From the NCBI RefSeq assembly GCF_034190915.1, contig NW_026947496.1, positions 27,002,001 through 27,066,000 on the forward strand: a stretch of DNA of 64,000 bases, given 5' to 3'. Shown here piece after piece: positions 34,620 to 44,568 of this stretch (the first letter of the stretch is position 1; each line of letters starts with the position of its first letter). The DNA comes from Cavia porcellus. Taxonomy: Eukaryota; Chordata; Mammalia; Rodentia; Caviidae. The notes beneath the pieces were generated by a model. It ran no database searches and was not told where the DNA came from. It saw only the letters and a program-made list of their open reading frames with translations. Position numbers and translations under genes: made by a program.

Positions 34620-36167
34620 GCTTTTGTACAATGGAGTGAAACAATTTATGGTCCTCTACTGCCCACAGAGAAATCAATGTTACCTTAGCAAAAGCATCCT
34701 AAACTCCAGCTGAGCAGAGAATGATTATTTATATTTGTTCCTCACCTCATAATCTCAATCAATTAGTTTGACATAGAGAAACATCTTATCAGTGAACTCT
34801 CAAGAAATAATAAAAGATAAATGTTCTAGGGAAATAAATAAAAATGGCAGATATTTGAGTGAGGAATAGATTTACTGTTCAGAGCTACATATGGTCAAGA
34901 GCCTCAGAGCCAAATACCAAACAAAATATTTTTAAGGCCATAGGCTGGAATTACAGAAGAGTGCAGATTACATATAAGAGAACGGAGTCCCACAGCAGCC
35001 CCTAAGCATCCCTTTTCCTACATCAGGCATCTGCAATTCAAATTTCCCACTGTTGCATGTTATCACTGGCCCTCAGCAAAGCTTGTGAATGCCTCTGGGA
35101 GGATGGCAGGGCCCCAACTCTATCCTCAAGGAGCAGAATGTTGTCTGGTGGGATACAGTCCACCCAAAGATCTGCAGTTCTGTGCCCTACACCCACAAAC
35201 ACTATCTGATTTTATATACTTTTATGAAATATATAAACCTCTTTATCCATTGTACAAAGTTCTACTAATGTTACTATATGACTATACTTACCTACAAAAT
35301 AAGGTGAGAACAGGATTCCAGCTTATTATTATCATTATCTTTCATTGTCAGTGCAAAGGCAAGTGCCTCTTAAAGGCCTCTAAAGGTAGCAATGAGAAGG
35401 TGAATTCTATCTGCTTCAATCCCAGGGGCTACTAGATCTTATCTTCTCCACCATCTCCAAAGGTGCCATGTATACACTTCTCCTTGAGGTGCTCTGTATC
35501 CATGAGGATGCCTCTTTGGTCCTGGTTCCTACTGGTTTAGACTTAGATTTAGACTTAGTTCCAAGGCCAACTTGAATACAGTTTACCTTCTCTATTACCT
35601 CATATTCTATGACTCAAATTTTGCTTATGGAGAGTTCTTTCCTAGGCACTAAAATAGAGTATAACTTTCATCTCAATTAAAATTCACTGACTGGAATGAA
35701 ACATCATAAAAGCAGCATTAAGGCTGGTGAGATTTACCCTTTGCAAGATTGCAGAGATCTTTTGTCACTCTGCTTCCATCATTCCCCAGCACAAAGTCAT
35801 TTCCCAAGCTTATATTTTTGTCAAGCTTTGCTTGAGATTGTCCCATTAGCAATGAGCTAAGTTAAATAATAAACAAAGACTTGAAAGTTCCATATAAGAA
35901 AGCTCTAAGGAAGTTTGGATGAGAGTATTCAAGAAGCTACCATTCAAAATGCTGATGATTTAAAAAATGTTCCAGCGAAGTGCTTGAGGCAAACGCTGCA
36001 GAAATCCAGCAAATGAAGTTCTAGAATTCCTGTGTCAGATATACAGATGCTCCTAAACTCACAATGAAATTATGGCATAAAACAACTGTAAACTGTAATG
36101 TAGTAAGTAGAAAATGCTTTTAAAATGTCTAAGCAATTGAAAATTACTAAGATAAATCTCCAGCCTG
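34618..36167. other. Span with no recognised gene
   Basis: The plus-strand frame 35,085-35,435 (116 codons) begins in a GC-richer patch (35,060-35,200) and ends in low-complexity sequence. I recognise no domain in it. The patch could be an LTR. Nothing else recognised. Confidence 0.35.
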
Positions 36168-36285
36168 TTTTATCTTTTATTACAAGGCTGAGTCTTGCCA
36201 AATTGCCAAGGGTAGCCTCAAACTTCCTGTCTCAATCTGTGGAGAAGCTAGGATCCTTTTTTATCCCAAGTGCTTGACCAGTGGT
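36168..36285 (-). mobile_element. Degraded B1/B4-like SINE, antisense
   Basis: 'gctgagtcttgccaaattgc' followed by 'caagggtagcctcaaacttc' and 'gagaagctaggatcc' follows the reverse of a 7SL-derived SINE. Very diverged. Confidence 0.4.
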
Positions 36286-37204
36286 AGAAGCTCATATTAT
36301 AAGATCAAGTGAGAGAGATGTGGATCTGATTCTTCAAGATTTCAAATCTATTTCTGTCTTTAAATTGAGAAAGGCTCAGTCAGGGCCACCTCTGAAACAG
36401 CCAGGTTCTGGGCTAATTCCATGGGCAGGAGTATCCACTTTCATGGAAGAAACCTTTAGGCAAATTGAAGAAACTAGATGATTCCTCCACCCTCAGTCCA
36501 CCTCAAATTTGTTACCATCCTAGGTAGCACCATTTATGGCACCTTTCTTATAAAGGAGAAAGTCCAGATGCCATGAGACAGTTGCCTTGTGAAGGCAATC
36601 TTGAGTTTCCACCCAGACTAGGAAAGAAAGATATCAAACCATCTTGACAGCTGTTTGCATCAACATCATGAAAATAGCTGGTGAACAAAATTATATTTCT
36701 AATTTATGGAGGAATCTCAGAGGTGACATGTGAAACAGCGGTAGAAAGTGAGTGAGTCAAAGGGCAAGAACCAGAGTAGTGCCCAAGATACTGGAGCCAA
36801 GACATTTAGTACACTGATCCCCCGAGAAAATATTCTATGAGAATTCAGGAATTCCTCCAAAAGGAATGATCCAGAGAGATGATCACACTGAAGAATCTTT
36901 TGTCCTCTGTTCCCGTGAAGTGACATCCAGAAACCCAGTGACCTGGAAGCTCCCACATTTTGACATTTCTAAATCAGTTTTAGCATCTCAAATGAAAACA
37001 GACCCTGATTTATGACAATTGGGTTTATGGATTTAGGCTAACTGGTAGTGTAAAAGGATGCACTTGAAACCAATCTCTAATGTATAATAAATTACATGAA
37101 ATATTCAATATGATTTTACGAAATTGTGAGCTAATAAAAGCATCCTGAATATATTCAAGGTAGACTAGCTTGAATTATGATGTTCATTTGGCTGGTAGTT
37201 TGTT
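36286..37204. other. Span with no recognised gene
   Basis: The 66-codon plus-strand frame 36,281-36,481 and the minus-strand frame 36,717-36,956 are unrecognised. Base composition is less AT-rich than usual here, so an old retrocopy is possible but unsupported. Confidence 0.3.
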
Positions 37205-37283
37205 TATTGGTATTGAGAACTGAACTTAGGACCTTGTACTTGCCAGATAGATGCTGTGCTGCTGAGCTATATCCCCAGCACTG
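37205..37283 (-). mobile_element. ID-like SINE, antisense
   Basis: 'ttggtattgagaactgaact', 'taggaccttgtacttgccag', then 'ctgctgagctatatccccag' is the reverse of an ID-like element with A and B boxes still readable. It ends only about 80 bp upstream of the full-length L1 insertion and is older than it. Confidence 0.72.
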
Positions 37284-37364
37284 TTTAGACAATTTAAGTG
37301 TTTCCCACTTATTTACTGAACAAGTTTATATTTGTTTTATTGGAATATAATCCCATTGCAAATT

Positions 37365-37380
37365 GAAAATCATCTGTACA
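37365..37380 (+). repeat. Left L1 target-site duplication
   Basis: GAAAATCATCTGTACA, identical over 16 bp to 44,553-44,568 directly after the A tail. Confidence 0.95.
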
Positions 37381-37390
37381 GTTCGATACG

Positions 37391-37651
37391 TCTGCAGAGG
37401 AGGAGCTGGGCAGATCTGGGGTGCCCTCACTGGCCTCTCTGCGTGTCTGGAGGACTCTGGATATCTGCGCCCAGACTGCTGGAGTTCCCTCAGGCTTCCA
37501 GGTGCAGTGAAGGAGAGAGGTGGGTTTGAGGCTTCCACATCAGCCTCCCCATTCCCGGCTTCACTTGGAGACCTGCTGAGCTCCCCATAGGTGGGCTGGC
37601 CCACACTACCAGCCTAGCCCAGCCTGTTTAGCTGCCGCGCCTGGCCATAGG
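37391..37651 (+). repeat. L1 5' UTR monomer 1 (261 bp)
   Basis: Differs from monomer 2 by only a few substitutions over its whole length (for example 'ctcactggcctctctgc' against 'ctcaccggcatctctgc') and no length change, indicating recent homogenisation or duplication. Confidence 0.9.
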
Positions 37652-37912
37652 CCTGCAGAGGAGGAGCTGGGAAGATCTGGGGTGCCCTCACCGGCATCTC
37701 TGCGTGTCTGGAGGACTCTGGATATCTGCACCCAGACTGCTGGACTTCCCTCAGGCTTCCAGGTGCAGTGAAGGGGAGAGGTGGGTTTGAGGCTTCCACA
37801 TCAGCCTCCCCATTCCAGGCTTCATTTGGAGACCTGCTGAGCTCCCGATAGGTGGGCTGGCCCACACTACCAGCCTAGCCCAGCCTGTTTAGCTGCCGCG
37901 CCTGGCCATTGG
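37652..37912 (+). repeat. L1 5' UTR monomer 2 (261 bp)
   Basis: Second tandem unit with the same period. It ends in GCTGCCGCGCCTGGCCAT, the same end as monomer 1, and joins the partial third unit at 37,913. Confidence 0.9.
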
Positions 37913-38223
37913 TCTGCAGAGGAGGAGCTGGGCAGATTTGGGGTGCCTGCATCGGCCTCTCCATGTGTCTGGAGGACTGTGGATATCTCTGCAACCAGGG
38001 AGGGTCCACAGGTTCCTGAAGCACTGCGGCCTGTGGTGAGTACCCTAACCCGGCTGCGATTGAAGAACTGTGGAGCTTCCAAGGGGCAGGTGGGCACACA
38101 GTGTCCCTGAGGCCCAGCTTGTCTGGAACTGCGGAGTTCTGAGCAGGCAGAGGAGGGCCACTGGTTCTGTAGGCCTAATGGCTTGGGGTAGCATGGCGCC
38201 AGAGTCTCAGTAGCTCCAAACAT
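37867..38223 (-). other. Antisense 118-codon open frame in the L1 5' UTR
   Basis: Starts with a true ATG (plus-strand CAT at 38,221-38,223) and runs antisense through the tether and the third, partial monomer. Composition is Pro/Ser/Ala/Gly-rich, as expected of a GC-rich antisense frame. Position and orientation recall the antisense ORF0 of primate L1, but sequence homology is not implied. Whether it is transcribed is unknown; chance openness in GC-rich DNA is the null explanation. Confidence 0.35.
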
Positions 38224-38291
38224 AGAAGGGGATTTTCAACAGATCCTGAGGAAGCTTTCAAATAACACTTGAAATACAGAAATATAGGAAA

Positions 38292-39344
38292 ATGACAAAA
38301 CGAAAGACCAAATTACAACCTCAAACCTCCAGCCCATCTCAAGAAACCCTAGGAGCGATGTATATAGAAGAAAATATATCCCATCCACCTCATATATCGG
38401 ACACAATAGCCACTGAAATTGACAAGCAACTCCAGGAAGCTTTAAAGAAATTCAAACTCGAAATAATCTCCCAGATAAAAGAAGAAATGATAAAAGAAAT
38501 GAAAGAGATTCTAAATATATCTAAAGAAAACACAGATAAAAAATTGGAGGAACTAAACAAAAAGATAGAATCCCTAGACGAGCAATATAAGAAACAAACA
38601 GAATACATAATGCAGATGCACAGAGATATACAGGAAATAAAAAACTCCACTGAAAGTTGTAAAAACTGCCTTAATGAAAGTGAAGATAGAATTTCAGACC
38701 TTGAAGACAGGATTGCAGCTAGTGAACAGGAAAGGAAAGATCTTTTGAAAATAACAAGGAACCAGGAAACAACAATTCAACAACTGCAAGACGATGCAAA
38801 GAAGAATAACATAAGAATGATAGGGATTAATGAAAGAGAGAGAGACAACATGAAGGATGTCAGGAGGATATTTAGAGAAGTAATAGCTGAAAATTTCCCA
38901 AGCATGAGATCAGAAACTGACATCAGGATCAGTGAAGCATATAGAACTCCAAACAGTCATAACCAAAATAAAACTACACCCAGACATATAATAATCACCA
39001 TCCCAGAAATCCAACACAAGAATAGATTATTAAAAGCTGTCAGAGAGAAAAGACAAATCACTTATAAAGGAAAACCTATCAGAATCACAGCAGACTTCTC
39101 AGCACAAATGATAAAGTCAAGAAGAGCATGGAGTGAAGTATTCCAGATCCTAAAGCAAAATGATTTCCAACCAAGACTGATATATCCTGCAAAACTATCA
39201 TTCAAAATAGATGGTGCAATACGATACTTCCATGACAAAGAACAGCTGAAGAACTTCATGAACACCAAACCAACCCTGCAAAAAATATTGAAAGACAGTT
39301 TAGATACACAAAGGGAAAAACCACTAAGCAAAGCAAATAATTAA
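38292..39344 (+). CDS. L1ORF1: L1 ORF1 protein (RNA-binding nucleic-acid chaperone), intact
   Basis: 350 codons, no stop or frameshift. The basic N-terminal tail (MTKRKTK...) is followed by a long heptad-patterned region, about residues 40-165, rich in Leu/Ile/Glu/Lys, which by analogy forms the trimeric coiled coil. An RRM-like domain spans about residues 172-255 (NNIRMIGI near the start, RHIIITIP later). A C-terminal domain spans about 258-325 with the conserved-looking [10 protein letters not shown] block (295-304). The protein binds L1 RNA in cis to form the retrotransposition particle. The ATG lies right after the 5' UTR; no upstream in-frame alternative was seen. ORF2 begins 19 bp after its stop codon. 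Transposon gene, not a host gene. Confidence 0.95.
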   Translation: MTKRKTKLQPQTSSPSQETLGAMYIEENISHPPHISDTIATEIDKQLQEALKKFKLEIISQIKEEMIKEMKEILNISKENTDKKLEELNKKIESLDEQYKKQTEYIMQMHRDIQEIKNSTESCKNCLNESEDRISDLEDRIAASEQERKDLLKITRNQETTIQQLQDDAKKNNIRMIGINERERDNMKDVRRIFREVIAENFPSMRSETDIRISEAYRTPNSHNQNKTTPRHIIITIPEIQHKNRLLKAVREKRQITYKGKPIRITADFSAQMIKSRRAWSEVFQILKQNDFQPRLIYPAKLSFKIDGAIRYFHDKEQLKNFMNTKPTLQKILKDSLDTQREKPLSKANN

Positions 39345-39363
39345 ACAGAACCGAAAGATAAAG

Positions 39364-42300
39364 ATGCAACAGCAGAGAGATAACATTCCTACAATTAACC
39401 AGCATTTAACAGTAATAACCATTAATGTAAATGGTCTCAATGCACCAATCAAAAGAAACAGACTAGCAGAATGGATCAAGAAACAAAATCCAACCATATG
39501 CTGTTTACAGGAAACCCATCTAACCCAGAAAGATACTCACAGACTGAAAGTCAAAGGATGGAAAACAATTCTTCATGCAGCAGGAATCCAAAAAAAGGCA
39601 GGAGTAGCCATTCTGTTTGCAGACAACGTGAACTTTAAACCAACAATGACCATAAAGGACAAAGAAGGTCACTACATACTCGTAAGGGGAAAACTCCAAG
39701 AGGAAGAGATAACTATCTTAAATATATATGCACCAAACTCCAGAGCACCCAGTTATATAAAACAATTATTAACAGAAATGAAAACTCAAATTATCAGTAA
39801 CACAATTGTAACAGGAGACCTTAATACACCACTGACACCAAGGGACAGATCAACCAGACAGAAAATGAGCAAAGAAATAACAGAACTGAATCACACCTGT
39901 GAACAAATGGGTTTGATAGACATATACAGAATGTTCCACCCAACAACATCAGAATACACATTCTTCTCAGCAGTACATGGATCATTTTCTAAAATAGACC
40001 ATATATTAGCTCACAGAACATATTTAAGCAAATGCAAAAGAGTTGAAATCATCCCTTGCATATTATCGGATCATAGCGCTCTGAAATTAGAAATTAATGA
40101 CAAAGGATACTGCAAAAATTCCGCAAACACATGGAAACTAAATAACACACTCTTGAGTAATCAGTGGGTCACAGAAGAAATTAAAGAAGAAATTAAACAA
40201 TACCTAAAAGAAAATGAAAATGCAGATACAACTTACCGGAATCTGTGGGATGCAATGAAAGCCGTTCTGAGAGGAAAATTTATTGCACTGAGTTCCCACA
40301 TCAGGAAAACAGAACGAATACAAATAAATAACTTGATGCTACACCTCAAACAGCTAGAAAAAGAAGAGCAAGTCAAGCCCAAAGCCAAAAGAAGAGAGGA
40401 AATTATAAAAATCAGAGCAGAAATCAATGCAATAGAGACTAAGAAAACAATCCAAAGAATCAACGAATCAAAGAGTTGGTTCTTTGAAAGAATAAATAAA
40501 ATCGATAAGCCCCTAGCCAACCTTATTAAAAAAAGGAAAGAAAAAGCTCAAATTCATGCAATAAGAAATGAAAAAGGAGAAATCACTACAGACCCAATAG
40601 AAATACAGAGGATCATCAACACCTATTTCGAAAACCTCTACTCTCAAAAGTTTGATAACACAGAAGAAATAGACAGATTCTTAGAAGCATATGAAGTACC
40701 AAAGCTAGATCAAGAGGATATAAAACTGTTGAATAACCCAATCTCTGCTAATGAAATTGAGAATGTAATTGGGTCCTTGCCCACCAAGAAGAGCCCAGGC
40801 CCAGATGGATTCACTGCAGAATTCTACAAGAAATATAAAGAAGACCTAATGCCGACACTCCTCAAACTATTCAATGAAATTGAAAGGGAAGCAATCCTTC
40901 CTAAGTCATTCCTGGAAGCAAATATTACTCTAGTACCAAAACCTGAGAAAGACCCAACTATAAAAGAGAACTATAGACCGATCTCCCTAATGAACACAAA
41001 TGCAAAAATCCTCAATAAAATATTGGCAAATAGGATCCAGCAAATCATCAAGAAGATTATACACCATGACCAAGTGGGATTCATCCCAGGAATGCAAGGA
41101 TGGTTCAACATACGCAAATCAATAAATGTAATCCACCATATCAATAAAGCCAAAAATAAGAATCACATGATCATCTCTATAGATGCAGAAAAAGCCTTCG
41201 ATAAGGTCCAACACTTATTCATGATAAGAACTTTACAGAAAATTGGAATAAATGGTCTTTACCTCAATATAATAAAGGCCATTTATGACAAACCAACAGC
41301 CAGCATCATACTAAATGGCCAAAAATTGAAAGACTTTACTTTAAAATCGGGTACAAGACAAGGATGTCCTTTATCACCACTCCTATTTAATATAGTACTG
41401 GAAGTACTAGCCAGAGCAATTAGGCAAGAAAGAGAAATAAAAGGGGTAAAGATAGGAAAAGAAGAAGTTAAATTATCATTGTTTGCAGATGACATGATAC
41501 TCTACATAGAAGACCCCCTAAACTCCATTGAAATACTCTTAGATACAATAAATAAATTCAGTAATGTGGCTGGATACAAAATCAATACTCAGAAATCAAT
41601 AGCATTCCTATACACGAACAACAAAATTACAGAGAGGGAAATAAGAGAAACTGGACTATTCACATTAGCAAGCAAAAAAAATGAAATATTTAGGAATTAC
41701 TCTTACGAAAGAAGTGAAAGACTTATACAGTGAAAATTATAATACACTGAAAAAGGAAATTGAAGATGATCTCAGAAAATGGAAAGACATCCCTTGCTCA
41801 TGGATAGGAAGAACAAACATTGTGAAAATGGCCATTCTCCCAAAACTGTTATACAGATTCAATGCAATCCCAATAGAAATACCATCAACATACCTTATAG
41901 ATCTAGAGAAATCACTCCTAAATTTCATCTGGAACCAGAAGAGACCTAGAATCACAAAGGCAATTCTAAGCAGCAAAGACAAAGCAGGAGGCATCACAAT
42001 CCCTGACTTGAAGTTATACTACAAAGCAACAGTAGTAAAATCAACATGGTATTGGAATCAAAACAGAGCTGAAGATCAGTGGAATAGATTAGAAGATACA
42101 ACCACAACTACGAACACACTCAACCACCTTATTTTTGATAAAGGAGCCAAGCAGGTTCACTGGAAGAACGACAGTCTCTTTAATAAATGGTGCTGGAAAA
42201 ACTGGCTCTCCATTTGCCAAAAACTAAAGCTAGACCCATGTCTATCACCATGTACTAAATTAAAATCTAAATGGGTCAAAGATCTGAATATTAAAACAGA

Positions 42301-43201
42301 AACACTAAATCTATTGGAAGACAAAATAGGTAGAAACCTTGGAGACATAGGAGTAGGTAAAGAATTCATGAACAGGACTCAAACCGCACGGGAAATACTT
42401 CCCAGAATCAATAACTGGGACCACTTCTTATTAAAAAGTTTCTGCATGTCAAAAGAAATCTCCAGCATAGTGAAAAGAAAACCCACAAACTGGGAAAAGA
42501 TTTTAGTGAACTCTCTCTCAGACAAGGGCCTCTTGTCTAAAACATATAAAGAATTAAAGAAACTCAGACCTCCGAAATTCAAAGATCCAATCCAAAAATG
42601 GGCATCTGAGATGAATATGCAATTCTCAGATGAAGAAATGCAAATGGCAAATAAATACATGAAAAAATGCTCATCATCATTGGTCATTAGAGAAATGCAA
42701 ATTAAAACCACACTGAGATACCATCTCACTCCTGAAAGAATGGCCAGGATCAAGAAAACCGACAACAAATGCTGGAGAGGCTGTGGGGAAAAAGGAACTC
42801 TCCTGCACTGTTGGTGGGAGTGTAGACTGGTACAGCCTTTGTGGAGATCTGTCTGGAGATTTCTCAAAAAGTTGGGACTGGAAATCCCATTTATTCCAGC
42901 TATTCCACTTCTAGGCATATTCCCAGAAGAACTGAAAGCATCATACCACAGTGATATATGTGCACCTATGTTTATAGCAGCACAATTTGTAATCGCCAGA
43001 TCTTGGAAACAACCCAAGTGCCCATCAACTGAGGAATGGATAAAAAAGTTGTGGTATTTCTATACAATGGAGTATTATTCAGCTATAAAGAAGGATCACA
43101 TTGAGATATTTATCAATAAATGGGCGCAGCTTGAGACCATACTCATTAGTGAAATAAATCAATCTCGCATGTGTGAATACCGAATAGTTTCCCTAATGTA
43201 A
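39364..43201 (+). pseudogene. L1ORF2: L1 ORF2 (endonuclease-reverse transcriptase) with a single frameshift
   Basis: Reads as 39,364-41,733 (789 codons) and 41,681-43,201 (506 codons) in another phase. The switch maps to an 8-A run at 41,674-41,681, one A longer than a continuous frame requires. The summed length without the shift would be about 1,278 residues, normal for L1. The APE-like endonuclease (residues 1 to about 240) keeps candidate catalytic residues E50 (QETHL), D152 and N154 (TGDLNTPL), D212 and D236-H237 (SDHSAL). The reverse transcriptase has [12 protein letters not shown] and the FADD motif at residues 707-710. The C-terminal zinc knuckle C-x3-C-x7-H-x4-C is intact at 42,770-42,823. 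The translated product as given would stop after the RT core and lack the C-terminal third. The extra A may be real or a homopolymer sequencing error. Confidence 0.95.
41674..41681 (+). other. A8 homopolymer carrying the ORF2 +1 frameshift
   Basis: In frame before the run, codons read ...AGC AAA AAA AAT GAA; after the run the conserved KYLGI block is in the next phase. One surplus A accounts for the break. The 53-bp overlap of the two frames is only readthrough. Confidence 0.85.
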
Positions 43202-44261
43202 ATAATGATTCAAATATATAAAAATATGTGGTAATCATGATTCCCCATTAGGTGGCCTTGAAGCCTTATAAAGTTTTCACTCATTAATTAGAAAGGCTTT
43301 ATTATGGGCTTCTTGATATGAAAATATTTGAAGCTAGAGTATATGAAGTTTTATCCAAATATTTCAAGGAAAAAGACACTATGGTAACTACTATTAAGTC
43401 AGGTTATAAGGTGGTGAAGTACTAGGTTGTTGAAACAGTCATGCTGTGACCTCTATTGTTATATTGTTATGTCCTGTTTTATCTCAATCTCCCCCTTATT
43501 GTTTCAAAAAAAAGTTATTTAGTCATTTCTTATGTTTGTCTTAATTAAAGAAAAAATTCAAAAAAATTAGGATATATAAATAGTAACTCTTTTCGATTTC
43601 CTATTAACTTGTTTTGAAGTCCTGTAGTACTCCCACGATCTTGTTTTGACTGATTAGACTCTGTTCCATTCTATATGATAGTATCAAGTTTGAAGACATA
43701 GGCAACTACTTTGAAGACAATAAGATTCACTAAGATGCCCATTCTGGTTTGACTATTGTCTTCTTTGGAAGTCCTGTAATGTTTACAATGCCTAAGTTTT
43801 ATTGGTCTTGTTCTCTACTGTTTTGTCCAACTTTATAATATCTAATAAGATAGACAATTCTTTTTAAGGAAACAAGGGACAACGTTGATAACCATTGTTG
43901 ATAAACTTGTACTCTGTTCTACACCATGTGCTACGTCTATCCTTGGTATTGACTGACAGCTTTGTTTTGCCATATTTGACTGTATTCTTCCCCCCCCCAA
44001 AGAAAGTAATAAGCACTAAGGAGTAATAAAATCCAAGATGTGTAAATTTTGTTGTAAAAAAGAGAGGGAAAAAAAAAAGAAAAAGAGCTCTAACGGATAT
44101 AACAGCAAGTGTGTTTGGGGGTGTTAAATAGCTGACTTTATCAATGTGTTTGGAACATTGAACACAGCTGTTTGCAGTCTCCCTGTTTGAATGTCCACCT
44201 TGTGTTCTTTGATACTGTGATTTGAGGAACTATTTTCAAGAAGATAGTGTGTAATCTACTA

Positions 44262-44271
44262 GCAGGTAATT

Positions 44272-44306
<35 letters not shown>

Positions 44307-44414
44307 GTCTTTTTCACTTTTATCGGTACCAGGGATCGAACTCACGACTGCCTGCTTGCAAGGCAGGCGCTTATGCCATTGAGCTAAATCCCCAGCCCCA
44401 GCAGGTAATTTCTT
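44262..44414 (-). mobile_element. Young ID-like SINE inserted into the L1 3' UTR, antisense, with 14-bp duplication
   Basis: On the minus strand the body (44,306-44,400) starts TGGGGCTGGGGATTTAGCTC, has an A-box-like TAGCTCAATGG (44,376-44,386), a B-box-like GAGTTCGATCC (44,333-44,343) and a 3' extension ending AAAAAGACC, then about 30 A (plus-strand T-run to 44,305). The duplication GCAGGTAATTTCTT lies at 44,262-44,275 and 44,401-44,414. It shares its body and extension with the SINE at 25,571, so both belong to one recently active subfamily. Confidence 0.94.
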
Positions 44415-44422
44415 ACTGTTAT

Positions 44423-44457
44423 GTTGTTTTGTTTTGTTTTGTTTTGTTTTGTTTTGT
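44423..44457 (+). repeat. (TTTTG)n tract in L1 3' UTR
   Basis: Seven uninterrupted GTTTT pentamers. Part of the L1 3' UTR as it stands; whether other copies share it was not testable here. Confidence 0.9.
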
Positions 44458-44523
44458 AGTTCTGTATTGCGTGTACCCTTACGCCGCTTTGGTTTGTTTT
44501 GTGTTTTTCTCTTTTTCCTCTTA

Positions 44524-44552
44524 AATAAAAAAAAAAAAAAAAAAAAAAAAAA
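44524..44552 (+). terminator. L1 polyadenylation signal and A tail
   Basis: AATAAA at 44,524-44,529 merges directly into 26 pure A residues, followed at once by the right target-site duplication. The 3' end of the L1 transcript is thus defined exactly. Confidence 0.92.
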
Positions 44553-44568
44553 GAAAATCATCTGTACA
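44553..44568 (+). repeat. Right L1 target-site duplication
   Basis: GAAAATCATCTGTACA, identical to 37,365-37,380. Confidence 0.95.

Larger units (their letters stand above)
37391..38291 (+). promoter_or_regulatory. L1 5' UTR with monomeric promoter
   Basis: Two complete 261-bp monomers start with the shared TGCAGAGGAGGAGCTGGG block at 37,391 and 37,652. A third copy starts at 37,913 and departs from the pattern after about 75 bp (around 37,985). A non-repeated segment then leads to ORF1 at 38,292. The monomers are GC-rich and contain CpGs, in contrast to the AT-rich body. In mouse L1s such monomers are the internal RNA polymerase II promoter; the same role is inferred here. The last part (37,985-38,291) corresponds to the tether region. 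Confidence 0.88.
43202..44528 (+). other. L1 3' UTR
   Basis: About 1.3 kb including a nested 153-bp SINE insertion with its duplication. Contains a polypurine tract (44,056-44,087), a C9-type run at 43,991-43,999 and a (TTTTG)n pentamer tract at 44,423-44,457, then the AATAAA signal. A purine-rich tract is a usual property of mammalian L1 3' UTRs. Confidence 0.88.
37365..44568 (+). mobile_element. L1: Full-length young LINE-1 with target-site duplication
   Basis: A complete L1: 5' UTR with tandem monomers, ORF1, ORF2, 3' UTR with polypurine tract, AATAAA at 44,524-44,529 and a pure A tail at 44,527-44,552. It is bounded by a perfect 16-bp duplication, GAAAATCATCTGTACA, at 37,365-37,380 and 44,553-44,568. 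The inferred nick on the bottom strand (TTTTC/AA) is close to the L1 endonuclease preference TTTT/AA. Ten nucleotides (37,381-37,390) between the duplication and the first recognisable monomer base are unexplained: untemplated bases or a decayed monomer end. Since insertion it has gained a SINE in the 3' UTR. ORF1 is open; ORF2 has one frameshift. Confidence 0.97.

Noticed and set aside
35085..35435. 116-codon plus-strand frame as a gene
   Set aside because: It begins in a GC-richer patch but ends in Ile/His-rich low-complexity sequence, has no recognisable domain, and no splice or retrocopy features were seen.
39062..39331. Minus-strand frames opposite L1 ORF1
   Set aside because: Shadows of the intact ORF1 coding strand; no independent start context or homology.
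42379..43017. 212-codon minus-strand frame inside L1
   Set aside because: Antisense shadow of ORF2; the plus strand encodes the conserved C-terminal domain and zinc knuckle.
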